A DNA stretch of 47,686 nt from Thermodesulfovibrionales bacterium (GCA_030019415.1 JASEEX010000001.1:40403-88088); one strand, 5' to 3'. Positions 1 through 9,802 are shown, counted from the first letter of the stretch. Translations and numbers: made by a program. The notes: generated from the sequence alone by a model not told the origin.

Positions 1-189
1 TAAGGCATTTGCTACAAAGGAGGACCTTAAGGCATTTGCTACAAAGGAGGACCTTAAGGCATTTGCTACAAAGGAGGACCTTAAGGCATTTGCTACAAAG
101 GAGGACCTCAAGGCATTTGCTACAAAGGAGGACCTTAAGGCATTTGCTACAAAGGAGGACCTTAAGGCATTTGCTACAAAGGAGGACTT
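1..189 (+). repeat. 27-bp tandem repeat, seven copies
   Basis: Seven consecutive near-identical 27-bp units begin taaggcatttgctacaaagg. Unit 5 starts with c instead of t, and the last unit ends actt instead of acct. The array continues up to the window edge, so the true copy number may be higher. The unit is a multiple of three and lies inside a reading frame, so copy-number changes keep the protein in frame. Confidence 0.95.
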
Positions 190-445
190 TCTTGAATTTG
201 AAAGGCGTTTGAGTTCCTCCATGGAGAAGGTTCGGGAAGGGGTAAGGCTTTCCTTATTAGAAGTTGAACAGGAGATAAGGGAAATCAAGAGCAAGTTGAG
301 ATTTTATGATTTCGACTATCTTGCAAGACAAAATGATGCAATAGTTAAGGTCCTTCAGGACCTTTATCAGGAAAAGACACTGGTAGCGGCAAGACTCAAA
401 GAGCACGAAAGCCGCATAGGAATCCTTGAATCTAAGCAACAATAG
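2..445 (+). CDS. Coiled-coil protein with 9-residue tandem repeats (5' end outside window)
   Basis: Partial gene that enters from the left edge. Read from base 2, the seven 27-bp repeats encode KAFATKEDL units and run without a stop into the stretch the ORF track starts at 209 (a TTG). The repeats plus LEFERRLSSSMEKV... therefore form one protein ending LESKQQ. The charged heptad-like pattern suggests a long alpha-helical coiled coil. The single base difference among the middle units (ctt/ctc) is silent in this frame but changes Leu to Ser in the frame listed as 9..212, which supports this reading. It sits 11 bp before the Wzz-like gene, so a role near cell-surface polysaccharide export is possible, but the function is unknown. 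Confidence 0.75.
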   Translation, partial: KAFATKEDLKAFATKEDLKAFATKEDLKAFATKEDLKAFATKEDLKAFATKEDLKAFATKEDFLEFERRLSSSMEKVREGVRLSLLEVEQEIREIKSKLRFYDFDYLARQNDAIVKVLQDLYQEKTLVAARLKEHESRIGILESKQQ

Positions 446-456
446 AGGTTTCTGAT

Positions 457-1656
457 ATGGAAGGTAAAGAAGACATAAGGAGTAATGAGATAAACCTTCT
501 TGACTACATTGTTGTCCTCGCAAAGCATAAAGGTCTTATCGTCGGCATTACCTTAGGTGCTGCCATAATAACCGCCATCATAAGCCTTGTCATGCCGCCG
601 ATATATAGAGCAGAGACAAAGATACTTCCACCACAGCAGAGTAGTTCAAGTATGGCCCAGTTTATGGCTCAGTTTGGTGGCGCTGCTAACTTGGCCGGCG
701 GTGCCCTCGGCATAAAGACCACAAATGACCTCTATATCGGGTTATTAAAAAGCAGACCTGTCCTTGATAACATTATTGACAGATTCAATATAATGGGGCT
801 TTATAAGACTGAAAGCCAGGAAGATGCAAGACGTGCCCTTGCAGGCGCACTGAAGCCTCAGGACGACAAAAAAAGTGGAATAATAACTATTGGAATAGAG
901 GATAAAGACCCAAAGCGTGCTGCTGATATGGCAAATGCCTTTGTGGAGGAATTAAAGAATCTAAATAAAGGACTTGCCGTCACAGAGGCAAGCCAGAGAA
1001 GGCTTTTCTTTGAGGAGCAGTTGAAGGATGTAAAAGAATCCCTCATAAAGGCAGAGGAGTCTATGAAAGGGTTTCAAGAAAAAACAGGTGTTATCAAGAT
1101 GGATGAGCAGGCAATTGCAGTAATAGGGGGCATTGCAAACCTGAGGGCACAGATTGCTGCGAAAGAGGTAGGGCTGAAGGTAATGAGGACATATGCAACG
1201 CCGCAGAATCCTGACCTACAGAGGGCAGAGGAAGAGCTAAGGGGCTTAAGGGTAGAGTTAAGCAAGCTTGAGGCAAAAGGTGGTGGCCAAAATCCAGACC
1301 CCCTCATGCCAACAGGTAGAATACCAGGAGTGGGCACGGAGTATGTAAGAAAGCTCAGGGATTTTAAATACAACGAGGCCCTTTACGAAATCTTATTAAA
1401 GCAGTTTGAGGCTGCAAAACTCGATGAGGCCAAGGATGCTGCAATAATACAGGTAATAGAGAAGGCAATACCGCCAGAAAAAAGGGTAAAGCCAAAAAGA
1501 AAACAGATGGTAATGATTGCAATGGTCACAGGGTTCTTTATTTCAGTATTTGCAGCATTTTTTATGGAATATATAGAGAAGTCATCGAAGGGCCCTGACA
1601 ATAAAGAGCGATTTGAAACACTCAAGAGATATGCTAATTTCCGTTTCAAGAGATAG
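457..1656 (+). CDS. Wzz/GNVR-type polysaccharide chain-length determinant (polysaccharide copolymerase)
   Basis: A 399-residue protein with the PCP plan: a short cytoplasmic N-terminus, a first membrane helix at about residues 26-46, a large periplasmic coiled-coil region, and a second helix at about 350-372 followed by a basic tail. A proline-rich stretch (KAIPPEKRVKPKRK) precedes the second helix, as is typical of Wzz proteins. The family controls length of O-antigen, capsule or exopolysaccharide chains with Wzy/Wzx partners. It lacks a fused tyrosine-kinase domain. AGAGG lies 8 nt before the ATG. Its partners would be left of the window. The specific polymer cannot be told. Confidence 0.85.
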   Translation: MEGKEDIRSNEINLLDYIVVLAKHKGLIVGITLGAAIITAIISLVMPPIYRAETKILPPQQSSSSMAQFMAQFGGAANLAGGALGIKTTNDLYIGLLKSRPVLDNIIDRFNIMGLYKTESQEDARRALAGALKPQDDKKSGIITIGIEDKDPKRAADMANAFVEELKNLNKGLAVTEASQRRLFFEEQLKDVKESLIKAEESMKGFQEKTGVIKMDEQAIAVIGGIANLRAQIAAKEVGLKVMRTYATPQNPDLQRAEEELRGLRVELSKLEAKGGGQNPDPLMPTGRIPGVGTEYVRKLRDFKYNEALYEILLKQFEAAKLDEAKDAAIIQVIEKAIPPEKRVKPKRKQMVMIAMVTGFFISVFAAFFMEYIEKSSKGPDNKERFETLKRYANFRFKR

Positions 1657-1661
1657 ATTGT

Positions 1662-2098
1662 GTGAAAAGATTTGCATTGGTGCTGCCCTTCCTTTTATTA
1701 ATTGTCTCTGCCAATGAATCTTTAGCAGCTCCGGACTCTTTATTCAAAGGGCAACAGGGGCATCAAGACCATCAGAAGATGACTCAAAATGGAGGCCACT
1801 TAAGGATGGCAATGGACTGAGTGCCCATGCCTTTGTAGGTGCGGTGCCTTTCATAACCGCTGCTAAGATGAATGATATTCAATATCTGAAGGCTGTTTTT
1901 TATGGCTTATCAATACTTCCAGGACTGTCAAGAATAAATGATAATAAACACTATTTTTCTCAGGTTGCACTTGGTTGGTATCTTGCATTTTTAAGTTGTA
2001 GTGCCATTGAAAAAACAGAATCTAAAAATAGAACAAAATTTCTGATTACTCCTCTTTCAGGTAATGGTGTAGCTGTACAGGTCTATATAGGCATTTAA
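1662..2098 (+). pseudogene. Remnant of a PAP2-superfamily phosphatase
   Basis: Two frames carry pieces of one secreted protein. From GTG 1662 a signal-peptide-like start (VKRFALVLPFLLLIVSA) runs to a stop at 1820. Another frame, open from 1718 to 2098, carries a PAP2-like C-terminus: TGASRP, WRPLKDGNG, then SAHAFVGAVPF, where SGH is usual, and SRINDNKHYFSQ, the third PAP2 motif with its His. No start codon serves that frame upstream, and the middle of the protein is missing. I read this as an internal deletion plus frameshift. The ORF-track entry 1844..2098 is the tail of this remnant, not an independent gene. Confidence 0.68.
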
Positions 2099-2121
2099 AA
2101 GATATTTGATTTTTAACGGGT

Positions 2122-2149
2122 AAAAGGGGCAGTTAAACTGCCCCTTTTA
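2122..2149. terminator. Bidirectional terminator between the PAP2 remnant and atpE
   Basis: A strong hairpin, aaaaggggcag...ctgcccctttt, with A/T runs on both sides lies between convergent units. It could end transcription from either direction. Confidence 0.8.
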
Positions 2150-2167
2150 TGATGATGCGTATACGTA

Positions 2168-2521
2168 TCAGTGAAGTAGCTTTCCAAAGGGATTCACAAA
2201 GAGGATGATGAGAATCACAACCAGGGCATAGATTGTTAGTGACTCCATCAGTGCAAGACCGATGATGAGGGTTGTTGTGATCTTACCTGTTGTGCCTGGA
2301 TTTCTGGCTATTCCTTCGCATGCCTTACTTGTGCCAATGCCCATACCAATGCCTGAGCCAATGGCACCAAGTCCTATTCCGATACCGCAGCCGAGTGCAG
2401 CCATTGCATAGTAAAAGATGTTTGAACCCTTTTCGGGTGCAGCCTCCTCAGCAAAACATAAAGGCGCTAATACCCATAAAAGTGCGAGGGCAAGCAGAAT
2501 TACAGTCTCAGTCTTCTTCAT
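2168..2521 (-). CDS. atpE: F0F1 ATP synthase subunit c
   Basis: Rotor-ring proteolipid of the F-type ATP synthase. An N-terminal signal-like segment ending near CFAEE precedes two hydrophobic hairpin helices: the glycine-rich helix [16 protein letters not shown] and the helix with the ion-binding carboxylate, [13 protein letters not shown]. The loop GIARNPG is the usual F1-contacting loop. The Gln found in helix 1 of Na+-binding rings is Met here, so proton coupling is more likely (inference). The track starts at a TTG (2542). I prefer the ATG at 2521 because GGAGGG lies just upstream, giving 117 residues. It is cotranscribed after atpB; the remaining ATP synthase genes are not in this window. 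Confidence 0.93.
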   Translation of the reverse strand: MKKTETVILLALALLWVLAPLCFAEEAAPEKGSNIFYYAMAALGCGIGIGLGAIGSGIGMGIGTSKACEGIARNPGTTGKITTTLIIGLALMESLTIYALVVILIILFVNPFGKLLH

Positions 2522-2555
2522 TATTTTTCTCCCTCCTTTCAATAGTAATTTTTAA

Positions 2556-3254
2556 TTAATGTGCCTCTTCAACAGCACCGGCAAAATAACATACTGACAA
2601 AAGTGTAAAGACAAAGGCCTGGACAATGGCGACGAGGACACCGAGTCCTAAAATCAAAGTCGGGAAAATCCATGGGGCAATAATCGCAAGGATTAAAAGT
2701 AACACGTGCTTTGCTGTCATATTGCCAAACAACCGGATTGTAAGGGTGAAGGGCCTTGCGAGGTGGCTGATAAACTCTACAACGAACATCAGTATCATAA
2801 GCGGGAGCGCAGCTATAGAACGGATGGGACCAAGAAAATGGTATATGTATTTAATTCCGTGAATCCTGATCCCATAAAATTGGTATGCTATAAAGACAGG
2901 TACCGCCATAGCCGCATTTGTATTTACATTGGCTGTAGCTGAAGCGAATCCCGGTATCAGACCCATAAAATTACAGAGAAGTATAAATATAAATATCGTG
3001 CAGATGAAAGAAAATACCTGTCTGCCCCAACGGTGGCCTATATTGTCCTCTACTAATTTTAAGATTGCCTCCGTTATCACCTCCATGAAATTCTGAATAC
3101 CTCTTGGTACTAAACGGACAGATGTTCTTATGATAAGGGCTACAACTATTAAGATTACAGATGCAAGAAGGGCGTGGCTCACATTGTGCGGTATTACCTC
3201 AGGATTAATAATGGCATCCATTAAAAGGGTCTCGTGTAAAGCTTCTACTGCCAT
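2556..3254 (-). CDS. atpB: F0F1 ATP synthase subunit a
   Basis: Stator channel subunit of F0. The 232-residue polytopic membrane protein carries the family signature around the essential arginine (ARPFTLTIRLFGNMTAKH) and the conserved C-terminal helix with QAFVFTLLSVCYFAGA. GAGGAGG lies 5 nt before the ATG. It is followed 34 bp later by atpE. Only F0 a and c are present here; no b, delta or F1 genes adjoin, so the ATP synthase genes are split into at least two loci. Upstream it diverges from a MerR-type regulator. Confidence 0.95.
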   Translation of the reverse strand: MAVEALHETLLMDAIINPEVIPHNVSHALLASVILIVVALIIRTSVRLVPRGIQNFMEVITEAILKLVEDNIGHRWGRQVFSFICTIFIFILLCNFMGLIPGFASATANVNTNAAMAVPVFIAYQFYGIRIHGIKYIYHFLGPIRSIAALPLMILMFVVEFISHLARPFTLTIRLFGNMTAKHVLLLILAIIAPWIFPTLILGLGVLVAIVQAFVFTLLSVCYFAGAVEEAH

Positions 3255-3381
3255 AGGTACCTCCTCGGAGAAAAATCGGTGTTATACTACATAAGCCTCC
3301 CTGAAAAGTCAAGGAGGAAATGAATGAATTAATTAATTTTATAAAAAGGGGTGACAACTGAAATTGGGCACTTAGTTAATT

Positions 3382-3401
3382 GGTATGTTTTAAAAAATAC
3401 C
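3382..3401. promoter_or_regulatory. Near-palindromic operator candidate upstream of the MerR gene
   Basis: GGTATgTTTTAAAAaATACC is palindromic at 18 of 20 positions and lies 24 bp before the regulator's ATG. MerR-family proteins bind dyads of about this length inside promoters and often control their own gene. No convincing -35/-10 pair could be fixed around it, so self-regulation is an inference. Confidence 0.45.
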
Positions 3402-3424
3402 TGTAGTAAAATAATGAAGGAAAA

Positions 3425-3859
3425 ATGAAAAAGGTACTTTCCGAATTTACTGAAGAGGAAAAGAAGAATATGCCTCTTTATACTATAGGGGTTGTAGCGG
3501 AGCTGATAGGGATTACAGACCAGACAATCCGACTTTATGAAAAACATGGCCTGATAAAGCCTGGCAGAAGGAATAGAAACAGATTTTATTCAGAGAATGA
3601 CGTAAAATGGCTCCGATGTCTGAGGGATCTTATACATAACAAAAAGATAAGCATCGAAGGGATTAAAAAGCTGCTCGATTATGTACCATGCTGGGAGATA
3701 ACAGGCTGTTCAGAGGGGGAAAGGGAAAAGTGCTCTGCATATATAGAGAGGATAAAGCCATGCTGGGAACTTAACAGGACTATATGCCAGGGGGAGTCTT
3801 CCAGGTTATGTGAGAACTGTGTTGTCTTTTTATCCAGGGCTATTGAGAGAAAGGTCTAA
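3425..3859 (+). CDS. MerR-family transcriptional regulator with a Cys-rich two-CW tail
   Basis: Residues about 17-85 form a MerR winged helix-turn-helix (YTIGVVAELIGITDQTIRLYEKHGLI), closest in style to HspR/GlnR-type members. The C-terminal third is unusual: it holds CWEITGC...C and CWELNRTIC followed by CENC, about eight cysteines in two CW-x-C units. That arrangement suggests a metal or Fe-S/zinc-binding sensory domain rather than a ligand pocket. The gene is monocistronic, diverges from atpBE, and is followed by a dispersed 26-bp repeat. Target genes are unknown; a dyad in its own leader hints at autoregulation. Confidence 0.85.
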   Translation: MKKVLSEFTEEEKKNMPLYTIGVVAELIGITDQTIRLYEKHGLIKPGRRNRNRFYSENDVKWLRCLRDLIHNKKISIEGIKKLLDYVPCWEITGCSEGEREKCSAYIERIKPCWELNRTICQGESSRLCENCVVFLSRAIERKV

Positions 3860-3865
3860 CCCCCC

Positions 3866-3891
3866 ATGAGCGAAGATACTATATCCGCCAT
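3866..3891. repeat. Dispersed repeat, copy A
   Basis: The 26 bp beginning atgagcgaagatactatatc match, with one base deleted, the reverse complement of 11101-11127, which is one end of the palindromic element there. This copy sits in the 60-bp gap between the convergent 3' ends of the MerR and mutase genes and has no second arm nearby. Confidence 0.8.
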
Positions 3892-3919
3892 CGGTTAAAA
3901 AATTTATGTATTAAGTAGG

Positions 3920-5314
3920 CTAAAACCCTACCATTACGGCATTGAGTTTCCCTTCAACAATCTCTCTAATTTCTCTAAGAGAATCTTCATCTTTTGCCTC
4001 GAACCTCAACACAAGTGCTGGCTGGGTGTTTGAAGCCCTTATAAGTCCCCATCCTTTATCGAAATTAATCCTTATGCCGTCAATGTCATTAAGAGGGTAA
4101 TCCCTGAATACCTCCTTTGCCCTCTCGACTATCTTGAACTTTATATCATCAGGACATCCGAGTCTTATCTCAGGGGTTGAGACGCTTTTTGGGACATCGC
4201 TGAGCAGTCTCTCTATAGAATAAGGGCTTCCCTTCTTAGAGAGTATCTCGAGAAGTCTGAGACTTGTGTATATCGCATCATCATATCCAAAGTACCTGTC
4301 AGCAAAGAATATATGCCCGCTCATCTCTCCACCGAGGAGTGCACCCGCCTCCTTCATCTTATGTTTTATGAGTGAGTGACCGGCCTTCCACATAATAGGA
4401 TTTCCTCCGAGCCTTTTTATTTCGTCATACATTACCTGAGAACATTTAACCTCGCCCACAAAGGTCGGAGGTTCTAACTTTTGAGTTTTGAGTTTTGAGT
4501 TTTGAGTTTCGATGATGTCCCTTGCGAATATAATCATAAGCCTGTCTCCCCATATCACCTCACCCTTATCACTCACAACTCCTATCCTGTCAGCATCTCC
4601 GTCATAGCCGATACCAACGTCCGCACCTGAGGATACTACCTCTGCGATGAGGTCTTTTATATTCTCCATCACTGTAGGATCTGGGTGATGGTTCGGGAAG
4701 TTTCCATCAGGCTCGCAATAAAGTTCTATTACTTCGCAGCCGAGGTCTCTCATGAGTTGTGGTGCAATGAGGCCGCCTGTACCGTTACCAGCATCAATTA
4801 CAACCTTTATCCTGCTAAGGGGAGGAAAACCTCTCTTGAGGTGCTCCATATATTTCGGGATTATCTCATAAACTTCGGCCTTTCCTTCCCCCTCTATAAA
4901 ATCACACCCATCACATATCTTTCTTATATCTTGTATCTTTTCACCATAAAGGGTCTCTTTACCTACACTCAGCTTCAGGCCATTGAATTCAGGTGGATTG
5001 TGGCTTCCCGTGATCATTACCCCACCGTCAACTGGGAGGTGAAATAGAGAAAAATATTGTAAGGGAGTTGGACATACGCCAATATCTACAACATCAATGC
5101 CGCTACCAAGGAGTCCTCGTGAGAGGGCCTCAAATATGACAGAAGAACTCAGCCTTACATCTCTTCCAATGCTTACCTTTATCTTTTCTTTTTTAAGGAT
5201 GCCCTTCAGATAAACTGCAAATGCCCTTCCTATCTTTTCGATAACCTCCTCTGTAAGGTCCTTTCCCCATATCCCTCTTACATCATACTGTCTGAAGATT
5301 GAGGGATTTATCAT
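3920..5314 (-). CDS. Phosphomannomutase/phosphoglucomutase (AlgC-like)
   Basis: Interconverts hexose 1- and 6-phosphates, feeding nucleotide-sugar synthesis. All four active-site loops of the alpha-D-phosphohexomutase family are visible: the phosphoserine loop TGSHNPPEFNG, the metal loop YDGDADRIG, the sugar loop GEMSGH, and the phosphate loop RASNTQPALVLRFEA, the last resembling dual-specificity AlgC. At 464 residues the length is normal. An oddity lies near residues 271-279, where QNSKLKTQKLEP is encoded by four copies of a 7-bp repeat and looks like an in-frame insertion just before GEVKCSQ. It could supply precursors for the polysaccharide genes to the left. Confidence 0.92.
   Translation of the reverse strand: MINPSIFRQYDVRGIWGKDLTEEVIEKIGRAFAVYLKGILKKEKIKVSIGRDVRLSSSVIFEALSRGLLGSGIDVVDIGVCPTPLQYFSLFHLPVDGGVMITGSHNPPEFNGLKLSVGKETLYGEKIQDIRKICDGCDFIEGEGKAEVYEIIPKYMEHLKRGFPPLSRIKVVIDAGNGTGGLIAPQLMRDLGCEVIELYCEPDGNFPNHHPDPTVMENIKDLIAEVVSSGADVGIGYDGDADRIGVVSDKGEVIWGDRLMIIFARDIIETQNSKLKTQKLEPPTFVGEVKCSQVMYDEIKRLGGNPIMWKAGHSLIKHKMKEAGALLGGEMSGHIFFADRYFGYDDAIYTSLRLLEILSKKGSPYSIERLLSDVPKSVSTPEIRLGCPDDIKFKIVERAKEVFRDYPLNDIDGIRINFDKGWGLIRASNTQPALVLRFEAKDEDSLREIREIVEGKLNAVMVGF
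4479..4506. repeat. Heptanucleotide tract (TTTTGAG)4 inside the mutase gene
   Basis: Four perfect 7-bp units lie inside an otherwise conserved coding sequence. On the coding strand they read CTCAAAA repeats and encode alternating Lys/Leu/Thr/Gln. Similar heptamer tracts occur at 7752, 29556, 40818 and 40892. Confidence 0.9.
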
Positions 5315-5351
5315 AGCTAATTCCTACTTTTTAATTACTAATCTCTGCCTC

Positions 5352-7667
5352 CTAATCAAAATTAAGGTTTATTTGATCTTCCTTTATCCTCCAGATAGAA
5401 GGAGAAGACGCAAATTTTTTCGGCTCCGTGCCTTCCTTAAAATATTCTTTTATACCTGCTGCCTCGACCCCTGATAAAAGCCCTGTTGCCGGGTCTATAA
5501 TGCAACTTACGATACCGTCATCAGGTGGAGAGAATTCTTGAGGTTCGCCCTTTAATACATCCTTAATAAAAGACACCCAGATAGGAGATGCTGCACGCGC
5601 GCCTGTCTCCTGAGGACCGAGGGGTCTCATATCGTCAAAACCAACCCAGACAACAGCAACTAAATCCGGGCAATAGCCTGCAAACCATGCATCTCTGAAT
5701 TCGTTTGTTGTCCCTGTCTTTCCGGCGACAGGCCGACCGAGTGCTTTAGCCCTCCACCCTGTACCATATTTTACAACATCCTCCATCATCGAGGTTATCA
5801 GAAAAGCAGTCTGGGGACTTATAACCTGCTCTGCATCTGGTTCATTGCTTTCGAGAACCCTCCCCTTTGAATCTATGATATATTTAATTGTGATGGGTTT
5901 TTTTACCCTCATACCATTGCTTGCAAATACATCAAAACATAAAGCAAGTTCCATAGGGGTAATGCTCATTGAGCCCAGTGAGATGGTCAGATCTCCCGGC
6001 ATCTCTCTTTGAAGACCTAAGGTTCTCGCAAAATCTATCACGCTATTTACTCCAATTGCTTCAACCAATTTTACTGTAACTACGTTTCTTGAATATGCTA
6101 ATGCCTCTCTCAGACGTGTTGGCCCGTAAAATTTATGGTCATAGTTTTCGGGGCTCCATTCACCTTTTGGTCCCCCCCGGTAGGTTACGGGTTCGTCCGC
6201 TATGATGCTTGCTGGAGTAAAGCCATGGTCTATTGCAGCTGCATATATAATAGGCTTGAACGCAGAACCTGGCTGGCGCTTTGCATTTACAGCCCTGTTA
6301 AATTCGCTCTTTACAAAATCATATCCGCCAATCATTACCTTGATGAACCCGGTGCTCGGCTCTAAGGCAACAATAGCCCCTTCTACCTCCGGCTCCTGCT
6401 CAAGGGAAAGTCGGATATCATTGTCCTTGATGCTTTTAATGCCCACCTTAACAACATCTCCAGATTTGAGTATCTGTGTCAACCTAAAGTTTTCCAAAAT
6501 TTTGCCTGTACCCTTCTTTGGGTCGAGAACCTTAGATGCCCATCTTGCATCCTCGATCAAGAGTTTTCCTACAATACCTCTCGTCTTTATCAGGGCTTCT
6601 TTTTCGGTAACCTTAAGAACAAGTCCAGAGGAAATATCCCAGGTACCTGCAACTACAGGAGGTATGAGTTCCTTGCCTTTCAATTCCTTTTTGACATCAA
6701 CGTCCTTCCTGTGTTCTAATGGCCCTCGCCATCCTCTTCTTTTGTCGAGTTCCCTGAGACCCTCCTGGAGCGCCTTCGACGCCGATAATTGTGCATTTCT
6801 ATCTAATGTGGTATATACCTTTAATCCTCCTCTATATACGAGTTCTGCGCCATATTTTTCTTCAAGATATTTTCTTACGTACTCCATGAAATAGTTATGG
6901 GCTTCTGTTCCCTTCTTTACGCTTGAAAGATAAAAAGGCTGTTTTAATGCATTCTCTTTCTCAGATTTTTTGATGTATCCCTCTTCCTCCATCCTTGAAA
7001 GAACGATCTGCTGTCTCTCTCTGGCCTTTGTAAGGTTGTTGTATGGAGAATATAATGAGGGTGCCTTTATGAGGCCCACAATGAGTGCAGCCTCAGGTAA
7101 GGTTATATCCTTTACTGACTTTCCAAAATATACCCTTGAAGCCATCTCAACACCATATGCACCATGGCCAAAATAGACTTTGTTCAGATAAAGTTCAAGT
7201 ATTTCTTCCTTATCAAGGTTTTTTTCCATCTTTATCGCAAGTGCTGCCTCCCTGAGCTTTCTCTTTAGAGTCTTTTCCGGTGTAAGGAACATTATCTTTG
7301 CAAGCTGTTGTGTTATTGTGCTTCCACCCTCTTTTAACTCTGCATAGAGAATGTCTTTAATGAGTGCCCTTGTTATCGCAATATAGTCAATACCTTTATG
7401 CCTCCAGAACCTCGAATCTTCAACTGCTATTGCAGCATTTACCATATTTTCCGGCATCTTGTGCAGGGGAACAAATATACCTTTTTCTACCTTTAGCTCT
7501 CCTACAAGGACATCATCAGCAGCATATATCTTCGTGCCTGCTGCAGGCCTGTATTGCTTCAGGTCTTCAACAGAAGGTATTCCCTTTTCGATTGCAAAAT
7601 AACTTCCGGCAGAGGCTCCGAGGATGATGGAGAAGGCTATAAAGATAAGAATAAATTTAAATCGCAT
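5352..7667 (-). CDS. mrcA: Bifunctional penicillin-binding protein 1A
   Basis: Class A PBP that polymerises and crosslinks peptidoglycan. There is an N-terminal membrane anchor (FILIFIAFSIILGASAG), then the glycosyltransferase domain with EDSRFWRHKG and EGGSTITQQLAK, an OB-like insert, and the transpeptidase domain with the three classical boxes SAFK, SRN and KTGTT. At 771 residues it is a standard PBP1A length. No strong ribosome site precedes the ATG. It lies downstream of the groEL terminator and 37 bp before the mutase gene, with which it may be cotranscribed. Confidence 0.95.
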   Translation of the reverse strand: MRFKFILIFIAFSIILGASAGSYFAIEKGIPSVEDLKQYRPAAGTKIYAADDVLVGELKVEKGIFVPLHKMPENMVNAAIAVEDSRFWRHKGIDYIAITRALIKDILYAELKEGGSTITQQLAKIMFLTPEKTLKRKLREAALAIKMEKNLDKEEILELYLNKVYFGHGAYGVEMASRVYFGKSVKDITLPEAALIVGLIKAPSLYSPYNNLTKARERQQIVLSRMEEEGYIKKSEKENALKQPFYLSSVKKGTEAHNYFMEYVRKYLEEKYGAELVYRGGLKVYTTLDRNAQLSASKALQEGLRELDKRRGWRGPLEHRKDVDVKKELKGKELIPPVVAGTWDISSGLVLKVTEKEALIKTRGIVGKLLIEDARWASKVLDPKKGTGKILENFRLTQILKSGDVVKVGIKSIKDNDIRLSLEQEPEVEGAIVALEPSTGFIKVMIGGYDFVKSEFNRAVNAKRQPGSAFKPIIYAAAIDHGFTPASIIADEPVTYRGGPKGEWSPENYDHKFYGPTRLREALAYSRNVVTVKLVEAIGVNSVIDFARTLGLQREMPGDLTISLGSMSITPMELALCFDVFASNGMRVKKPITIKYIIDSKGRVLESNEPDAEQVISPQTAFLITSMMEDVVKYGTGWRAKALGRPVAGKTGTTNEFRDAWFAGYCPDLVAVVWVGFDDMRPLGPQETGARAASPIWVSFIKDVLKGEPQEFSPPDDGIVSCIIDPATGLLSGVEAAGIKEYFKEGTEPKKFASSPSIWRIKEDQINLNFD

Positions 7668-7718
7668 CTTTAAATTATACCCTTATACATTAGACCTGTC
7701 AAAATGGAGGTCAAAATA

Positions 7719-7751
7719 AAACGGGGGCGTATGGAATACGCCCCCGTTTAT
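7719..7751 (-). terminator. Rho-independent terminator of groESL
   Basis: A GC-rich hairpin (cgggggcgta...tacgcccccg) is followed on the minus strand by TTTTATTTTG, just past the groEL stop codon. Confidence 0.9.
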
Positions 7752-7779
7752 CGACTATTGACTCCTGACTCCTGACTAA
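7752..7779. repeat. Heptanucleotide tract (TGACTCC-type), four units
   Basis: Units CGACTAT TGACTCC TGACTCC TGACTAA lie directly between the groEL stop codon and its terminator. It is the same repeat class as the other 7-bp tracts in the window. Confidence 0.8.
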
Positions 7780-7782
7780 TTT

Positions 7783-9411
<1,629 letters not shown>

Positions 9412-9437
9412 TTATAACCTCCTTAACATCAAATTTT

Positions 9438-9728
9438 TTAGCCTTCAATGATTCCTAAGATGTCTTCTTCCCTGATGATGAGGTACTCTTCCTCGTCAAT
9501 CCTAATCTTTGAGCCTGAATACTTATCGAAAAGTATAGTATCCCCAACCTTAACCTCCATAGGCTGACGTTTGCCATCATCTGTCACCCTACCAGGGCCT
9601 ACTGCTATTACTGTGCCCTTTTGAGGTTTCTCCTTTGCAGCATCAGGAATATAAAGACCCCCTGCTGTCTTTTCCTCCTCTGAGGAATACTTGACAAACA
9701 CCCTGTCTCTAAGCGGTTTGAACTTCAT
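9438..9728 (-). CDS. groES: Co-chaperonin GroES (10 kDa)
   Basis: Lid of the GroEL chamber. The sequence [14 protein letters not shown], the mobile loop [19 protein letters not shown] and the [14 protein letters not shown] end are typical. The track starts at an ATG two codons earlier (9734), only 2 nt from GGAG. The second ATG has 8 nt spacing and gives the family's usual N-terminus (96 residues), so I chose it. Confidence 0.96.
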   Translation of the reverse strand: MKFKPLRDRVFVKYSSEEEKTAGGLYIPDAAKEKPQKGTVIAVGPGRVTDDGKRQPMEVKVGDTILFDKYSGSKIRIDEEEYLIIREEDILGIIEG

Positions 9729-9765
9729 ACCCATCGCTCCTTTCTTTATAATATAAGATTTTTGA

Positions 9766-9802
9766 TTATATTAGCACTCAAAGTCAGTGAGTGCTAATAT
9801 AA
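9766..9802 (-). promoter_or_regulatory. CIRCE operator (HrcA binding site) of groESL
   Basis: A perfect CIRCE core, TTAGCACTC-N9-GAGTGCTAA (9771-9797), is extended to 15-bp perfect arms. It lies about 40 bp upstream of the groES start. In established systems HrcA represses groESL here and releases it on heat shock. No hrcA gene is present in this window. Confidence 0.97.

Noticed and set aside
1-189. CRISPR-like direct repeats
   Set aside because: The repeats are directly adjacent with no unique spacers and lie in a coding frame.
9-212. ORF of LQRRTLRHL repeats
   Set aside because: It is the out-of-frame reading of the 27-bp repeat; the KAFATKEDL frame joins the downstream coding sequence and absorbs the variant base silently.
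3310-3360. Thirteen-codon ORF following AGGAGG near 3313
   Set aside because: The spacing between AGGAGG and the ATG is only 2 nt and the alternative ATG is followed at once by a stop, so translation is doubtful.
6202-6894. 230-residue plus-strand ORF
   Set aside because: Antisense shadow of the PBP1A gene, whose motifs are all intact on the minus strand.
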